From positions 1-64,000 of the forward strand of contig CACCLB010000010.1 of NCBI GenBank assembly GCA_902546725.1: 64,000 bases of DNA, written 5' to 3'. A program made the translations under genes and the position numbers. This document shows positions 24,399 through 33,792 of this stretch, one piece after another. The notes below the pieces were generated by a model. The model searched no databases. It worked only from the letters and a program-made list of their open reading frames with translations, and was not told the DNA's origin. Source of the stretch: an uncultured Bacteroidota bacterium. Lineage in GTDB: Bacteria > Bacteroidota > Bacteroidia > Flavobacteriales > Flavobacteriaceae. Within the stretch, counting starts at the first letter, position 1; the number at the start of each line of letters is the position of its first letter.

Positions 24399-25073
24399 TC
24401 AATTGATCCGTTTTTGTACCTGTGCGTACAATAGTTCAAACACCTCATTTATAGTGAGGTCGCTTACGTCAATCTCAACAGCATCCTCAGCCTTTATCAA
24501 AGGAGCAAATGCCCTGTTAGTATCCTGATTATCACGATCTTTAACACTTGAAAGCACCTCGTCGTAGGATTCTTGAAGACCGGCTTGCAATTGTTCTTGG
24601 TGTCTTCGTTTAGCACGGACTTCTGGAGTTGCTGTCAAAAAAAACTTACATTCTGCTAGTGGAAAAACTACAGTTCCAATATCTCGGCCGTCCATGACGA
24701 TGCCTTTATCGGCACCGAGTGCTTTCTGCTGTTTGCTTAAAAAAGATCGTACAGCTTCTTGAGCGGCAACCTTACTTACGTATTCATTAATTTTTGGATC
24801 ACGAATGGCCTGACTTACATTAACTCCATTTAAAAAAGTCTGTTGTTTGCCCGCACTACCTTCAAAATGAATTTTGATCTGATCCAGTGACCGACACAAT
24901 AATTTTAGATCTACACTTCCTTTGGGTTCCTGCTCTAGTGCAAAGAAAGTGACAGCTCGATACATCGCACCTGTATCCACATAGGTGTAATCTAAGGCTT
25001 TTGCAAGACGTTTTGCCTGAGTGCTTTTGCCTGTTGCAGCAAAACCGTCTATCGCAATGATCAGTTTATTCAT
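24399..25073 (-). CDS. cmk: Cytidylate kinase
   Basis: Cmk phosphorylates CMP and dCMP. The P-loop is AIDGFAATGKSTQAKRLA at the N-terminus. DTGAMYRAVTFFAL (near residue 34) is the CMP-binding region, and DGRDIGTVVFPLAECKFF is the core family motif. KRRHQEQLQ and SVKDRDNQDTNRAFAPLIKA form the lid and second substrate segment. The length of 224 is normal. The cmk-rpsA neighbourhood is conserved in many bacteria. lon lies 23 bases upstream in the same direction. Confidence 0.96.
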   Translation of the reverse strand: MNKLIIAIDGFAATGKSTQAKRLAKALDYTYVDTGAMYRAVTFFALEQEPKGSVDLKLLCRSLDQIKIHFEGSAGKQQTFLNGVNVSQAIRDPKINEYVSKVAAQEAVRSFLSKQQKALGADKGIVMDGRDIGTVVFPLAECKFFLTATPEVRAKRRHQEQLQAGLQESYDEVLSSVKDRDNQDTNRAFAPLIKAEDAVEIDVSDLTINEVFELLYAQVQKRIN

Positions 25074-25096
25074 AGCTTAAAAATAGCATTTAATTT

Positions 25097-27556
25097 CTAG
25101 GATGAGATTAAACGCTTGGCGTTGACTACCTTTTGGGTGGTTACAGCTATGGATATGACCTCATGCATTTCAGATACATAATAAAATTTCAACCCTTTGA
25201 GATATCTGGCATTGATCTCTTCAATGTCTTTTTTATTTTCCTTACACAAGATGATTTCTTTGATTTTAGAACGTTTAGCAACAAGTATTTTTTCTTTAAT
25301 TCCTCCCACAGGGAGCACTTTGCCTCTTAAGGTAATTTCACCTGTCATTGCTAAATTTTTCTTTACCCTTTTTTGTGTAAAGAGAGAAACTAAAGAAGTC
25401 AACATGGTTATTCCTGCACTAGGTCCATCTTTAGGGGTAGCTCCTTCAGGTACGTGTATATGAATATTATATTCGTCAAATTTGAATTCTGAAAGACCCA
25501 TAAGATCAGCATTTGCCTTAATGTATTCCATGGCAATGGTTGCCGATTCTTTCATGATTTTACCCAAATTACCAGTTATACTTAAGCTTCCCTTTCCTTT
25601 GGAGATTGCCGACTCGATAAAAAGGATATCACCCCCAACGGATGTCCATGCCAAACCAGTGACCACACCAGCTACATGGTTGTTTTCATAGAGATCTCTA
25701 TGAATCTTTACTGGACCAAGTATCTCGGTCAAATCCTCAATAGCTGGGGAACTGTTGTAATCCTCCTCCATCGCTAGAGATTTGGCTGCAAAACGCACTG
25801 CTTTTGCCACTTGTTTTTCTAAACCTCTGACCCCAGATTCTCGGGTATATCCCTCAACTATTTTTTCTAAAACAGCTTTCTTTAAATTTAATTGAGTTTT
25901 TTTCATCCCGTGCTCCTTTAACTGTTTTGGTAATAAAAACTTTTGGCCAATAGCAGACTTCTCTTCTATGGTATAACCGCTAACGGAAATCATTTCCATG
26001 CGATCTCTCAATGCTCTATGTACAGGAGCTAAGCTATTAGCTGTTGCAATAAACATAACTTTTGATAGGTCATAGCCCATTTCAAGGAAATTATCATAAA
26101 AGCTAGTGTTTTGTTCAGGGTCTAAGACTTCCAATAAGGCCGCAGCAGGATCACCTTGAGCTCCAGTAGCCAACTTATCGATTTCATCTAGTACAAATAC
26201 AGGATTTGAAGTTCCCGCTTTTTTCAAACTTTGAATAATACGTCCTGGTAACGCACCGATATAAGTTTTACGATGCCCTCTAATCTCCGCTTCATCACGC
26301 ATACCTCCTAAAGAGATACGAACATACTCACGCCCCAGGGCTTCGGCTATTGACTTTCCTAATGAAGTTTTCCCCACTCCTGGAGGACCGTGTAAGCACA
26401 AAATCGGGGATTTCATGTCGTTTCGCAACTTTAAAACAGCAAGGTATTCTATCACTCGCTTTTTTACTTCTTCCAATCCAAAATGATCGCGATCTAAAAT
26501 TCTTTGGGCGCGTTTTAAATCAAAATTATCCTTGGAATAGGTTTCCCAAGGAAGGTCAAGTACCAAATCCAAATAATTGCGCTGAACAGAATACTCCGCT
26601 ACTTGAGGATTCATGCGTTGCAATTTCATCAACTCTTTATCAAAATGCTGTGCAACCTCCTCAGTCCATTGCTTTTCTTTGGCTCGTGCACGCATTTCTT
26701 CAACCTCTTCTTCATATGAAACACCTCCCAACTCCTCTTGTATGGTCTTCATTTGTTGATGGAGATAGTATTCGCGCTGTTGAGTATCCATTTCAGAGCG
26801 GACACGAGATTGAATATCATTTTTTAAAGCCAACTTCTGATATTCTTCATTCATGTGCTTCAAACAAGTTAAAGCACGTTGATGCAAGCTTACTTCAGTT
26901 AATATTTTTTGCTTTTCATTGACCGAAACATTCATATTAGAAGCCACAAAATTGATCAAAAAAGAAGGTGTTTGTATGTTCTTAATTGCAAAAGCTGCTT
27001 CAGTCGGAATGTTTGGATTTTCTTGTATAATTTGCAAAGCCAAATCTTTGATCGAATCAATGATAGTCAAGAATTCTTTATCATTTTTGAGGGGAAGCTC
27101 ATCTTGAACAGGATCAATTTCAGCCTTGAGGTAAGGTTGCTCTTCGATTATTGATTGGATCTTAAAGCGCTTTTTCCCCTGAATAATAATGGTTGTATTC
27201 CCGTCTGGCATTTTTAAAACCCGTAAAATTTGCGCTACTGTTCCCATCTGATGGATGTCTTGTGCGCCTGGGTTTTCTACATCTTCATTACGTTGAGCCA
27301 CTACCCCGATTATCTTATCGGCTTTATTTGCGTCTTTGATCAACTTAATCGATTTGTCACGCCCTGCCGTAATTGGGATTACTACTCCTGGAAAAAGTAC
27401 TGTGTTTCTAAGAGGAAGTATAGGTACTGCATTGGGAAGGGCTTCATTTTCTAAAGCCTCTTCATCTTCTGTGGTCATTAAGGGAATTAAATCCGCATCA
27501 GATTCTATATCTTGCAGTGACAAGTTGTCAATTGTGTTGAAAAGAGATCGCGCCAT
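25097..27556 (-). CDS. lon: ATP-dependent Lon protease
   Basis: Lon degrades misfolded and regulatory proteins. The N-terminal substrate domain starts at [19 protein letters not shown] near residue 42. The AAA+ domain has Walker [14 protein letters not shown] (near residue 390) and [11 protein letters not shown]. The protease domain has the catalytic serine in [15 protein letters not shown] (near 711) and the lysine in [17 protein letters not shown] (near 753), the LonA Ser-Lys dyad. The length of 819 residues is typical. It heads the lon-cmk-rpsA series and faces the ECF sigma gene across a 183-base intergenic region that contains a perfect palindrome. Confidence 0.98.
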   Translation of the reverse strand: MARSLFNTIDNLSLQDIESDADLIPLMTTEDEEALENEALPNAVPILPLRNTVLFPGVVIPITAGRDKSIKLIKDANKADKIIGVVAQRNEDVENPGAQDIHQMGTVAQILRVLKMPDGNTTIIIQGKKRFKIQSIIEEQPYLKAEIDPVQDELPLKNDKEFLTIIDSIKDLALQIIQENPNIPTEAAFAIKNIQTPSFLINFVASNMNVSVNEKQKILTEVSLHQRALTCLKHMNEEYQKLALKNDIQSRVRSEMDTQQREYYLHQQMKTIQEELGGVSYEEEVEEMRARAKEKQWTEEVAQHFDKELMKLQRMNPQVAEYSVQRNYLDLVLDLPWETYSKDNFDLKRAQRILDRDHFGLEEVKKRVIEYLAVLKLRNDMKSPILCLHGPPGVGKTSLGKSIAEALGREYVRISLGGMRDEAEIRGHRKTYIGALPGRIIQSLKKAGTSNPVFVLDEIDKLATGAQGDPAAALLEVLDPEQNTSFYDNFLEMGYDLSKVMFIATANSLAPVHRALRDRMEMISVSGYTIEEKSAIGQKFLLPKQLKEHGMKKTQLNLKKAVLEKIVEGYTRESGVRGLEKQVAKAVRFAAKSLAMEEDYNSSPAIEDLTEILGPVKIHRDLYENNHVAGVVTGLAWTSVGGDILFIESAISKGKGSLSITGNLGKIMKESATIAMEYIKANADLMGLSEFKFDEYNIHIHVPEGATPKDGPSAGITMLTSLVSLFTQKRVKKNLAMTGEITLRGKVLPVGGIKEKILVAKRSKIKEIILCKENKKDIEEINARYLKGLKFYYVSEMHEVISIAVTTQKVVNAKRLISS

Positions 27557-27622
27557 ATTGCTTTTTTAGGTCATCTTGTCATTTTTTAAACAATAAAAGC
27601 TGGCGTATAAAGCTCGAACAAC

Positions 27623-27640
27623 TTTTAAAACGTTTTAAAA
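27623..27640. promoter_or_regulatory. Perfect 18-base palindrome between lon and the sigma gene
   Basis: TTTTAAAACGTTTTAAAA is identical to its reverse complement and lies 67 bases upstream of lon and 100 bases upstream of the sigma factor start. Its symmetry fits a dimeric repressor or activator operator. In such AT-rich DNA, chance is not excluded. Confidence 0.35.
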
Positions 27641-27739
27641 TAACTTCACTTTAATAGGGACAATAGTTATGCCACAAAAAAGTAAATTAAGTGTAACAAT
27701 TTAAAAGTTTCAGCCTCATATAAATGAAGACGTCCTCAA

Positions 27740-28795
27740 TTGAAATATAAAGAATTACATATTGATGCCTTAATTAAGGCTTGCAAAAAGAACGATCAAA
27801 ACGCTCAAATGGAATTGTACCAACGTTATCATCAACCCCTTTATCAAGCGGCTTATAGTATCTTAAAAAATCGCGATGATGCTCAAGACGCCATGCAAGA
27901 AGGAATGATCAAAGCTTTTGAAAAGTTAGATCAATTTCAAGGCGAGGGAAATTTTGGAGGATGGCTTCGGAAAATTGTTGTCAGAAAAAGCATTGCCTAC
28001 TACCACTACAATAAGCGTATGCTAGGCGATATTTATCTTGAAAATAAAGAGGAATTGAGTGTAGACCCAGAGGAAGACAACAGCAGTTTTCCTTCTTTTA
28101 AACCGGAACAATTGGATCATGCACTTGCACAATTAAACGAAAGATACAGTCTAATTTTAAAATTGTACTATCTGGAAGGATATACCCATGAAGAACTCAG
28201 TGAACTCCTTGATTGGAGTTATAACAATTGTAGAACGACGCTTTCAAGAGCAAAAACACAACTAAAAAAATACTCAATGAAGGAGCAAGAGCTTAAAAAA
28301 CAGTTTCAGCTGTGGGAGCAAAAGCAACAAGCCCCTCCCCTTAAATCAGATCATGCTACTGAATTTTTATTGCGATTAAACAAGCAAAAACAAAAGACAG
28401 GCCGAAAAAGAATAATACAATGGGCTGCAATCGCCTTGGTTTGTATCGGTCTTGGTGGGGCCTTTCAATTTGCTCAGCAAGATGTGCCTAACGAAGTGGT
28501 ACAATTTCAAAAGGCAGAGTTTTATTTAATGCAAATGATTGACGAGCAAATGAACGCCTTTGAAAACCTCAACTCTCCTGAAACTCAAGAGGCTTTAGAA
28601 CGCAGTAAAAATCAACTCCAACTCATTCAAGCCGATTACTATCGATTGTATCAAGAGTGGGAGGCTCATCCTAGTCAACCTCAACTTATACAAGCTTTAA
28701 TAGCAAACCTCAATACGCAAATCAACCTGCTTACAGAAATCAATACTACCCTCAAAACAATAAACGAAACAAATTATGAAAACCTTAAAATTTAA
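27740..28795 (+). CDS. ECF sigma factor fused to a membrane-anchored anti-sigma-like tail
   Basis: Residues 1-179 are a complete ECF sigma factor: region 2 (LYQRYHQPLYQAAYSILKN, DDAQDAMQEGMIKAFEKL, about 27-94) and region 4 (LNERYSLILKLYYLEGYTHEEL, split here as LNERYSLILKLYYLEGY and THEELSELL, about 125-178). From Met180 the sequence changes to a charged linker, one transmembrane segment (IQWAAIALVCIGLGGAF, about 226-243) and a helical C-terminus (to 351). That second part resembles the separate anchored anti-sigma-like protein usually encoded next in flavobacterial operons of this type. The start is TTG. The last 20 bases overlap the next exported-protein gene, so sigma, tail and envelope proteins form one operon. 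Confidence 0.8.
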   Translation: MKYKELHIDALIKACKKNDQNAQMELYQRYHQPLYQAAYSILKNRDDAQDAMQEGMIKAFEKLDQFQGEGNFGGWLRKIVVRKSIAYYHYNKRMLGDIYLENKEELSVDPEEDNSSFPSFKPEQLDHALAQLNERYSLILKLYYLEGYTHEELSELLDWSYNNCRTTLSRAKTQLKKYSMKEQELKKQFQLWEQKQQAPPLKSDHATEFLLRLNKQKQKTGRKRIIQWAAIALVCIGLGGAFQFAQQDVPNEVVQFQKAEFYLMQMIDEQMNAFENLNSPETQEALERSKNQLQLIQADYYRLYQEWEAHPSQPQLIQALIANLNTQINLLTEINTTLKTINETNYENLKI

Positions 28796-29843
28796 ATTCC
28801 TCGGACTCCTTTTCCTCGGGACTAGCCTTTTATCCTTTGCTGCTCAAAGTAACAGCAAGGAAATTCACAGAGAAATTATAGTGAATCCAGATGTTTTAGT
28901 TGAAATCAAAAACCAATTTGGAGACCTCAATATTAGTAGTTGGGATGAGAACAAAGTGGTTATAGATGTTGTCATCACAGTCAAAGGCTCTAATCAAAAA
29001 CGCGTGGATGAAAAACTCGATGAAATCGATGTAGTTTTTAATTTATCCTCTGATTTGGTCAGTGCTCGAACTCAGATTGATGAAGGTTGGGGTTATTTTT
29101 GGTTTAACAGTTCTAAACTTCGTTATGAAATTGATTATACAGTCAAGCTTCCGAGAAGCAGTGCCGTTGACTTAGAAAATGATTACGGTAGCATCCTTTT
29201 GAATGAATTGGACGGAAGCGCTAAAATCAATTGTGACTATGGCAAACTTTTAATCGGTGACCTTCATCACGAAAACAACTCCCTTTCCTTTGACTATACC
29301 ACAAATTCAACTATTGATTTTATCAAAGGCGGTGAAATCCGGGCAGATTATTCTGGATTTGAAGTGATGGAAGCAGGAACCATTTCGCTTCAAGCAGATT
29401 ATACCAACTCAAAATTCAATACGATTGAACGCCTTGAGTTTAAAAACGATTACGGTAAACTAAATATTGATCGTATTAACCATCTCAATGGAAGAGGTGA
29501 TTTTTTGACTTTACAATTGAGCACGCTTTATAAAAAGTTGGATCTCAACCAAGAATTTGGTTCCATTCGTGTCGATCACATCAATCCTTCGGCTGAAATG
29601 ATTATGGTCGATTCTGAATACACAGGCGTCACTCTTGGAATTGACTCTGAGTGGGATTTTACTTATAAAATCAATCTTGAATTTGCAAGTCTTAAAAGTT
29701 CTCTCCCTCTTCAACATTTAATCCAACGCGAAGAGAGTACAGAAAAAACCTACAAAGGCTATTCGAAAAATGAGAATAGTAGCAACAGTATCCTTATCAA
29801 ATCCGAGTTCGGTACTGTTAAACTTAAAAATGCAAACTTTTAA
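28776..29843 (+). CDS. Exported beta-repeat protein (DUF4097-like)
   Basis: A signal peptide (KFKFLGLLFLGTSLLSFAAQ) is followed by about 330 residues of short repeated beta strands: VEIKNQFGDLNISSWDENKV, VDLENDYGSILLNEL, INCDYGKLLIGDL, IRADYSGFEVMEA, LEFKNDYGKLNIDRI, LNQEFGSIRVDHI, IKSEFGTVKLKNA. The recurrent D/E-[YF]-G-x-[LIV] pattern is that of DUF4097-like beta-solenoid proteins. It is probably periplasmic or surface-exposed; the molecular role is unknown. It overlaps the sigma/anti-sigma-like gene by 20 bases and precedes the GIN-domain gene, an arrangement I associate with envelope-stress operons in Bacteroidota. Confidence 0.8.
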   Translation: MKTLKFKFLGLLFLGTSLLSFAAQSNSKEIHREIIVNPDVLVEIKNQFGDLNISSWDENKVVIDVVITVKGSNQKRVDEKLDEIDVVFNLSSDLVSARTQIDEGWGYFWFNSSKLRYEIDYTVKLPRSSAVDLENDYGSILLNELDGSAKINCDYGKLLIGDLHHENNSLSFDYTTNSTIDFIKGGEIRADYSGFEVMEAGTISLQADYTNSKFNTIERLEFKNDYGKLNIDRINHLNGRGDFLTLQLSTLYKKLDLNQEFGSIRVDHINPSAEMIMVDSEYTGVTLGIDSEWDFTYKINLEFASLKSSLPLQHLIQREESTEKTYKGYSKNENSSNSILIKSEFGTVKLKNANF

Positions 29844-29865
29844 TCAACCCTTTAATACTTATCTT

Positions 29866-30553
29866 ATGAAAACTACAACCCTTTTTAGTGCACTCCTTTT
29901 TGCCTCAACCATTCTTTTTGCACAAACTCAGACACGCAATATAGACGCATTTGACGGTGTAAATGTTGCTGGACATTACGATGTTACTTTAGTACAAGGA
30001 TCGGAAGGATCCATTACGCTCAGTGGATTCCGAAGATTTGGATAGAATTGAGACCTATGTAAAAAAAGGAGAACTCATCATCAAACAAAAAAAATCATCT
30101 TGGTTTGACAGTTGGAACTCTGGAAAAGTAAAAATTAGTATTCCAGTAGAAGATATTGATCAAGTTGTATTGAGCGGTTCGGGAAGCATTCGTGCGAACC
30201 ACAAATTAAGCGCTGATGAATTTGATATCGTCCTTTCGGGTTCAGGTGAAATCGTACTGAATATTGAAACTAAGAATCTAGGCGGAGTCCTCACAGGATC
30301 AGGAGATATTGAGCTCAGAGGAAAAACTACTGCAGCATCTTTCCGATTGACAGGTTCAGGCGACATTAAAGCCTCAACATTTGAGTCAGTTGAAGCGCAA
30401 GCTAATATTACAGGATCGGGAGATATTGAAATGCACAGTAGCAGTAAAGTCAGTGCGAATATAACTGGCTCTGGGGATATCGTCTGTTACGGAAATCCTC
30501 AAATACAACAGATTAAAACTACCGGTTCTGGAGATGTTAGGGTGGCCAACTAA
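29866..30553 (+). pseudogene. GIN-domain (DUF2807) exported protein, frameshifted
   Basis: A signal peptide (MKTTTLFSALLFASTILFAQ) and the family opening RNIDAFDGVNVAGHYDVTL are in one frame, which stops at 30045. The rest (SEDLDRIETYVKKGELIIKQ and seven GSG-D/E-I-type solenoid repeats such as LTGSGDIEL, ITGSGDIEM) is in the +1 frame to 30553. Removing one T from GGATTCC at about 30024-30030 would restore SITLSGSEDLDRIE. An intact product would have about 228 residues. The shift may be real inactivation or a base-call error; a GTG at 30023 could start a truncated, signal-less product, which is unlikely to be useful. Its end overlaps the convergent transporter by 4 bases. Confidence 0.8.
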
Positions 30554-31872
30554 GAACGCTTAAAAGGGATGCGCAATAGCATAATTCCTCCCAAAATAAA
30601 AAATACAATAAAGAATAATATGCTGTTTCGCATACTCCCTGAGATATGGTCAATCAGTCCAAAACAGACCATTCCGATGACAATACCGATTTTTTCAGTT
30701 ACATCGTAAAAACTAAAAAATGAAGTTGTGTCTCGGGTCTCGGGCAAGAGCTTAGAATAGGTCGATCGAGAAAGGGATTGCATTCCTCCCATAACCATTC
30801 CTACAAAACCAGCAACTATATAAAATTGCATTGGGGTTCTAGTGTAATAAGCTACGACGCAAAGTACCGCCCAGATTCCATTAATCGCAATCAAAACAGG
30901 GATATTCCCGAAACGTTCTGAAGCTCTTGCAGTAAGTATGGCTCCAAAAATCGCTACAATTTGAATTAGCAATATACTGACAATCAGTCCAATTGTCTTT
31001 TCACTTGAACTTGCCCATGCAATTTCTTCCTCACCGTAATAGGCTGCAACCAATAAAACCGTCTGCAATGCCATACTGTAAAGAAAAAATGCGGGTAAAA
31101 ATCGTTTTAATCCAAGATGGTGATCCAACTGCTTCCAAACGAGTTTGAGTTCTTTAAACCCATTCCAAAAAATATCCTTTGTGACTTTAACTTCGTGATT
31201 TCCCTTGGGTAAATAGTAAAAAGAATACTGGCTAAACAAAGACCACCAAATACCCACAGAAACAAAAGAATACCTCATGGCCTTCATGGAGGCTTCTTCA
31301 GGAGCCCCTGAAATACCGAACCAATCGGGCTGCATTACCATAGCCAAATTGACCAACAATAAGAGTACGCTTCCGATATATCCCATAGAAAACCCTCGAG
31401 CACTAGCGCGATCTTGTTGCTCAGGATAAGCGATATCTGGAAGATAGGAGTTGTAGAAAACCAAACTAGCCCATATACCAATCATTGCTAGAAAATAAAA
31501 GAAGAGACCGATGTAGATCGTATCCAATTCAAAAAAATACAAGCCTATACAGGAAATGGAACCCATATAAACAAAGATTTTCATAAATCGCTTTTTGTTG
31601 CCAATATAATCTGCTATACCTGAAAGTAAGGGTGAAATAAAAGCCACAATAACAAAAGCAAAGGCTGTTACAAAACTTATTACGGCGGTATTTTTAATGT
31701 CGTAACCAAAAAAAGAGATGGTATTGACCTCAACAAATAAAGCCCCAAAGTAAATGGGAAAGATGGCCGAAGAAATCACCAATGCATACACCGAGTTTGC
31801 CCAATCGTAAAATGCCCAAGCGTTAATTAATTTTTTACTACCCTTTTCAAGAGGAACTTTAGGTGATAACAT
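30550..31872 (-). CDS. MFS transporter, UMF1/Atg22-like family
   Basis: This is a 440-residue polytopic membrane protein with about 12 hydrophobic segments. The N-terminal NAWAFYDWANSVYALVISSA block is the signature of the UMF1 (unknown major facilitator 1) group related to yeast Atg22 effluxers. GIADYIGNKKRFMKIF is the MFS loop 2-3 motif and GGMQSLSRSTYSKLLPETRD is a second conserved loop. The substrate is not known; eukaryotic relatives export amino acids from vacuoles. It is transcribed alone, toward the GIN-domain gene, which it overlaps by 4 bases. Confidence 0.88.
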   Translation of the reverse strand: MLSPKVPLEKGSKKLINAWAFYDWANSVYALVISSAIFPIYFGALFVEVNTISFFGYDIKNTAVISFVTAFAFVIVAFISPLLSGIADYIGNKKRFMKIFVYMGSISCIGLYFFELDTIYIGLFFYFLAMIGIWASLVFYNSYLPDIAYPEQQDRASARGFSMGYIGSVLLLLVNLAMVMQPDWFGISGAPEEASMKAMRYSFVSVGIWWSLFSQYSFYYLPKGNHEVKVTKDIFWNGFKELKLVWKQLDHHLGLKRFLPAFFLYSMALQTVLLVAAYYGEEEIAWASSSEKTIGLIVSILLIQIVAIFGAILTARASERFGNIPVLIAINGIWAVLCVVAYYTRTPMQFYIVAGFVGMVMGGMQSLSRSTYSKLLPETRDTTSFFSFYDVTEKIGIVIGMVCFGLIDHISGSMRNSILFFIVFFILGGIMLLRIPFKRS

Positions 31873-31921
31873 TCATTCAATTTAGTCCTTCAATGTAGCA
31901 AAATCAAAACGATAATTTGAT

Positions 31922-32725
31922 TCATTTCCCATTGATTTCTTGTGCTCGTTCTTTAGCCAGGGGTATCCATTTGGTTAAATCATTGATTCTTCGTTTGTTG
32001 GAAGGATGAGTACTTAAAATTTCAGGTGGGGCTTTTCCGCCTGAAGCTGCTTTCATTCGTTCCCATAGTTTGGGAGCTTCTTCAGGATTAAAACCTGCAA
32101 TTGCCATCAACTCCAAGCCTATTTGATCGGCTTCTTTTTCAAGCTTTCTACTAAATGGTAAAACGGCTCCAACTGTACTTCCTAATCCGTAAGCAGTCAA
32201 AATTGCCTTGCGTTTTTTCTCTGACTGATTTTCTGTGGATTTTATAGCAATAATATTTAAACCCTGTTGGGCTAAACTAATCGTCATCCTTTGACACCCG
32301 TGATCCAAAAGAGCATGAGCCACTTCATGACCCATAATGGTAGCCAAGCCATCTTCATTTGCTGCTACGGGAAGTATGCCTGTATAAAATACGATCTTTC
32401 CTCCTGGCATACACCAAGCATTTCTTTGAGGATCTTGAACCAAGTTATACTCCCAAACGTAATCCTTTAAATAGTCTGGAGCTCCTTTAAACTCATAGTA
32501 CTTTTGTGCTGCCCTTGCTATTCGCTCACCGATCGAAACAATTTGCCTGCTTTCTTTGGTATTCTCAACTACTTTATGTTCATCTAAAAACTGTTCGTAT
32601 TGACTTAAAGCCATGGGGAATAACTGCTTGTTTGAAAAAGCATTAAATGTTTTTTTACCTGTAAGCTGATTGACTTTACAACTGCTGAGGAATAAGATTA
32701 AGAGAAGAATGTTAAGATTTTTCAT
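31922..32725 (-). CDS. M48 family metallopeptidase, lipoprotein
   Basis: The zincin motif MGHEVAHALLDHG (near residue 130) and the downstream EKEADQIGLELMAIAGFNPE glutamate ligand identify an M48 peptidase of the LoiP/BepA-like periplasmic type. The start at 32725 gives a lipoprotein signal (MKNLNILLLILFLSSCKVNQ, lipobox LSSC), so it is presumably membrane-attached in the periplasm with a role in envelope protein quality control. An earlier in-frame start at 32896 would place 57 unlikely residues ahead of the signal and overlap the divergent msrB. The mature length is about 250 residues. Confidence 0.9.
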   Translation of the reverse strand: MKNLNILLLILFLSSCKVNQLTGKKTFNAFSNKQLFPMALSQYEQFLDEHKVVENTKESRQIVSIGERIARAAQKYYEFKGAPDYLKDYVWEYNLVQDPQRNAWCMPGGKIVFYTGILPVAANEDGLATIMGHEVAHALLDHGCQRMTISLAQQGLNIIAIKSTENQSEKKRKAILTAYGLGSTVGAVLPFSRKLEKEADQIGLELMAIAGFNPEEAPKLWERMKAASGGKAPPEILSTHPSNKRRINDLTKWIPLAKERAQEINGK

Positions 32726-32823
32726 AAGAATGGGGTTGCTGGTAAAAATACAAAATCGTTCTATAAAAAATGTTAAATAATGCAGCTGCAAGTTTGAAAT
32801 TTTAACTGCTGCAAAACTTTGGT

Positions 32824-32831
32824 TAGCTTTG
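32824..32831 (+). promoter_or_regulatory. Candidate -7 element for msrB pair
   Basis: TAGCTTTG fits TAnnTTTG 15 bases before ATG 32847. It overlaps the alternative TTG start at 32829, and so favours the ATG as the real start of the lipoprotein MsrB. Confidence 0.4.
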
Positions 32832-32846
32832 AATAAAAATTTGGAA

Positions 32847-33338
32847 ATGAAAATATACACCCCTTTGATCCTATTGCTACTCTTGATTGGCTGCAAGGGA
32901 AATTCGCAAGAGACAAAACAAAAAGAAAATAAAACTTATCCAGTCCAAAAAACAGATGCACAATGGAAGGCTGAGTTACCAGAAATGGCCTATTATGTTT
33001 TACGCAAGGCAGGAACTGAGCGCGCCTTTAGCGGTCCTCTCAACAATAACAAAGAAGCCGGAACCTATGTCTGTGCAGGCTGCCAAACTCCTCTGTATCA
33101 ATCCAAGTACAAATACGATTCCAAAAGCGGATGGCCTTCTTTTGATCGAGGGATCGATTCCAATTTGGAGTATGATGTCGATTATAAAATTGGCTATCCA
33201 CGTACCGAGCTGAAGTGTAGCAAATGTGGAGGTCACCTTGGTCATGCTTTTAACGATGGCCCAAGAGAAACAACGGGTATGCGACATTGTATTAATTCGG
33301 CAGCTTTAAACTTTATACCCGCAGATGAAAACCCCTAA
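32847..33338 (+). CDS. msrB: Peptide-methionine (R)-S-oxide reductase, exported lipoprotein
   Basis: MsrB reduces methionine-R-sulfoxide in damaged proteins. A lipoprotein signal [20 protein letters not shown] (lipobox LIGC) precedes a complete MsrB domain: zinc cysteines in [11 protein letters not shown] and [14 protein letters not shown], the GWPSF motif, and the catalytic cysteine in [11 protein letters not shown]. The product of 163 residues probably repairs envelope proteins. It overlaps the next, cytoplasmic msrB by 14 bases, so the two compartments are served by one transcript. The divergent M48 protease fits an envelope-maintenance theme. Confidence 0.94.
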   Translation: MKIYTPLILLLLLIGCKGNSQETKQKENKTYPVQKTDAQWKAELPEMAYYVLRKAGTERAFSGPLNNNKEAGTYVCAGCQTPLYQSKYKYDSKSGWPSFDRGIDSNLEYDVDYKIGYPRTELKCSKCGGHLGHAFNDGPRETTGMRHCINSAALNFIPADENP

Positions 33339-33735
33339 GACCTATCCCATAGAAAAAACAGAAGAGGAGTGGAAAGCAAGTCTGGATGCTGAATCTTATC
33401 GTATTTTAAGAGAAAAGGGAACCGAATACCCATTTACTGGTGAATACAACAATCATTTTGATGAAGGAACCTACGTGTGTAAAGGATGTGGAGCACCTTT
33501 GTACGATTCCTCCAGTAAATTTGACAGCAGTTGCGGTTGGCCTAGCTATGATGCTGCTTTAGGAGGTGCACTTGAATTTATTAAGGATACCACCCACGGT
33601 ATGGTACGAACGGAGATTGTTTGTGCGAATTGTGGTGGACACCAAGGGCATGTATTTCAAGATGGACCAACACCAACTGGTGAACGCTACTGTGTAAATT
33701 CAGCCAGTGTACATTTTCAGCCCAAGGAAAAATAA
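33325..33735 (+). CDS. msrB: Peptide-methionine (R)-S-oxide reductase, cytoplasmic
   Basis: This second MsrB of 136 residues lacks a signal sequence and is therefore cytoplasmic. Zinc cysteines are in [11 protein letters not shown] and [13 protein letters not shown]; the substrate pocket reads CGWPSYD; the catalytic cysteine is in [11 protein letters not shown]. Its [11 protein letters not shown]-type start resembles that of its upstream neighbour ([14 protein letters not shown]), consistent with a tandem duplication of one ancestor or pairing of two related genes. It overlaps the lipoprotein msrB by 14 bases. Confidence 0.95.
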   Translation: MKTPKTYPIEKTEEEWKASLDAESYRILREKGTEYPFTGEYNNHFDEGTYVCKGCGAPLYDSSSKFDSSCGWPSYDAALGGALEFIKDTTHGMVRTEIVCANCGGHQGHVFQDGPTPTGERYCVNSASVHFQPKEK

Positions 33736-33792
33736 AATATTAAAAAATTGCCCTCAGTTTTGTAACTTTACACAGAATTTAAACAGCTTTTC

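Noticed and set aside
26350-26922. 190-codon open frame on the plus strand
   Set aside because: It is antisense to the core of lon, which is strongly conserved; no start signal or protein-like motifs.
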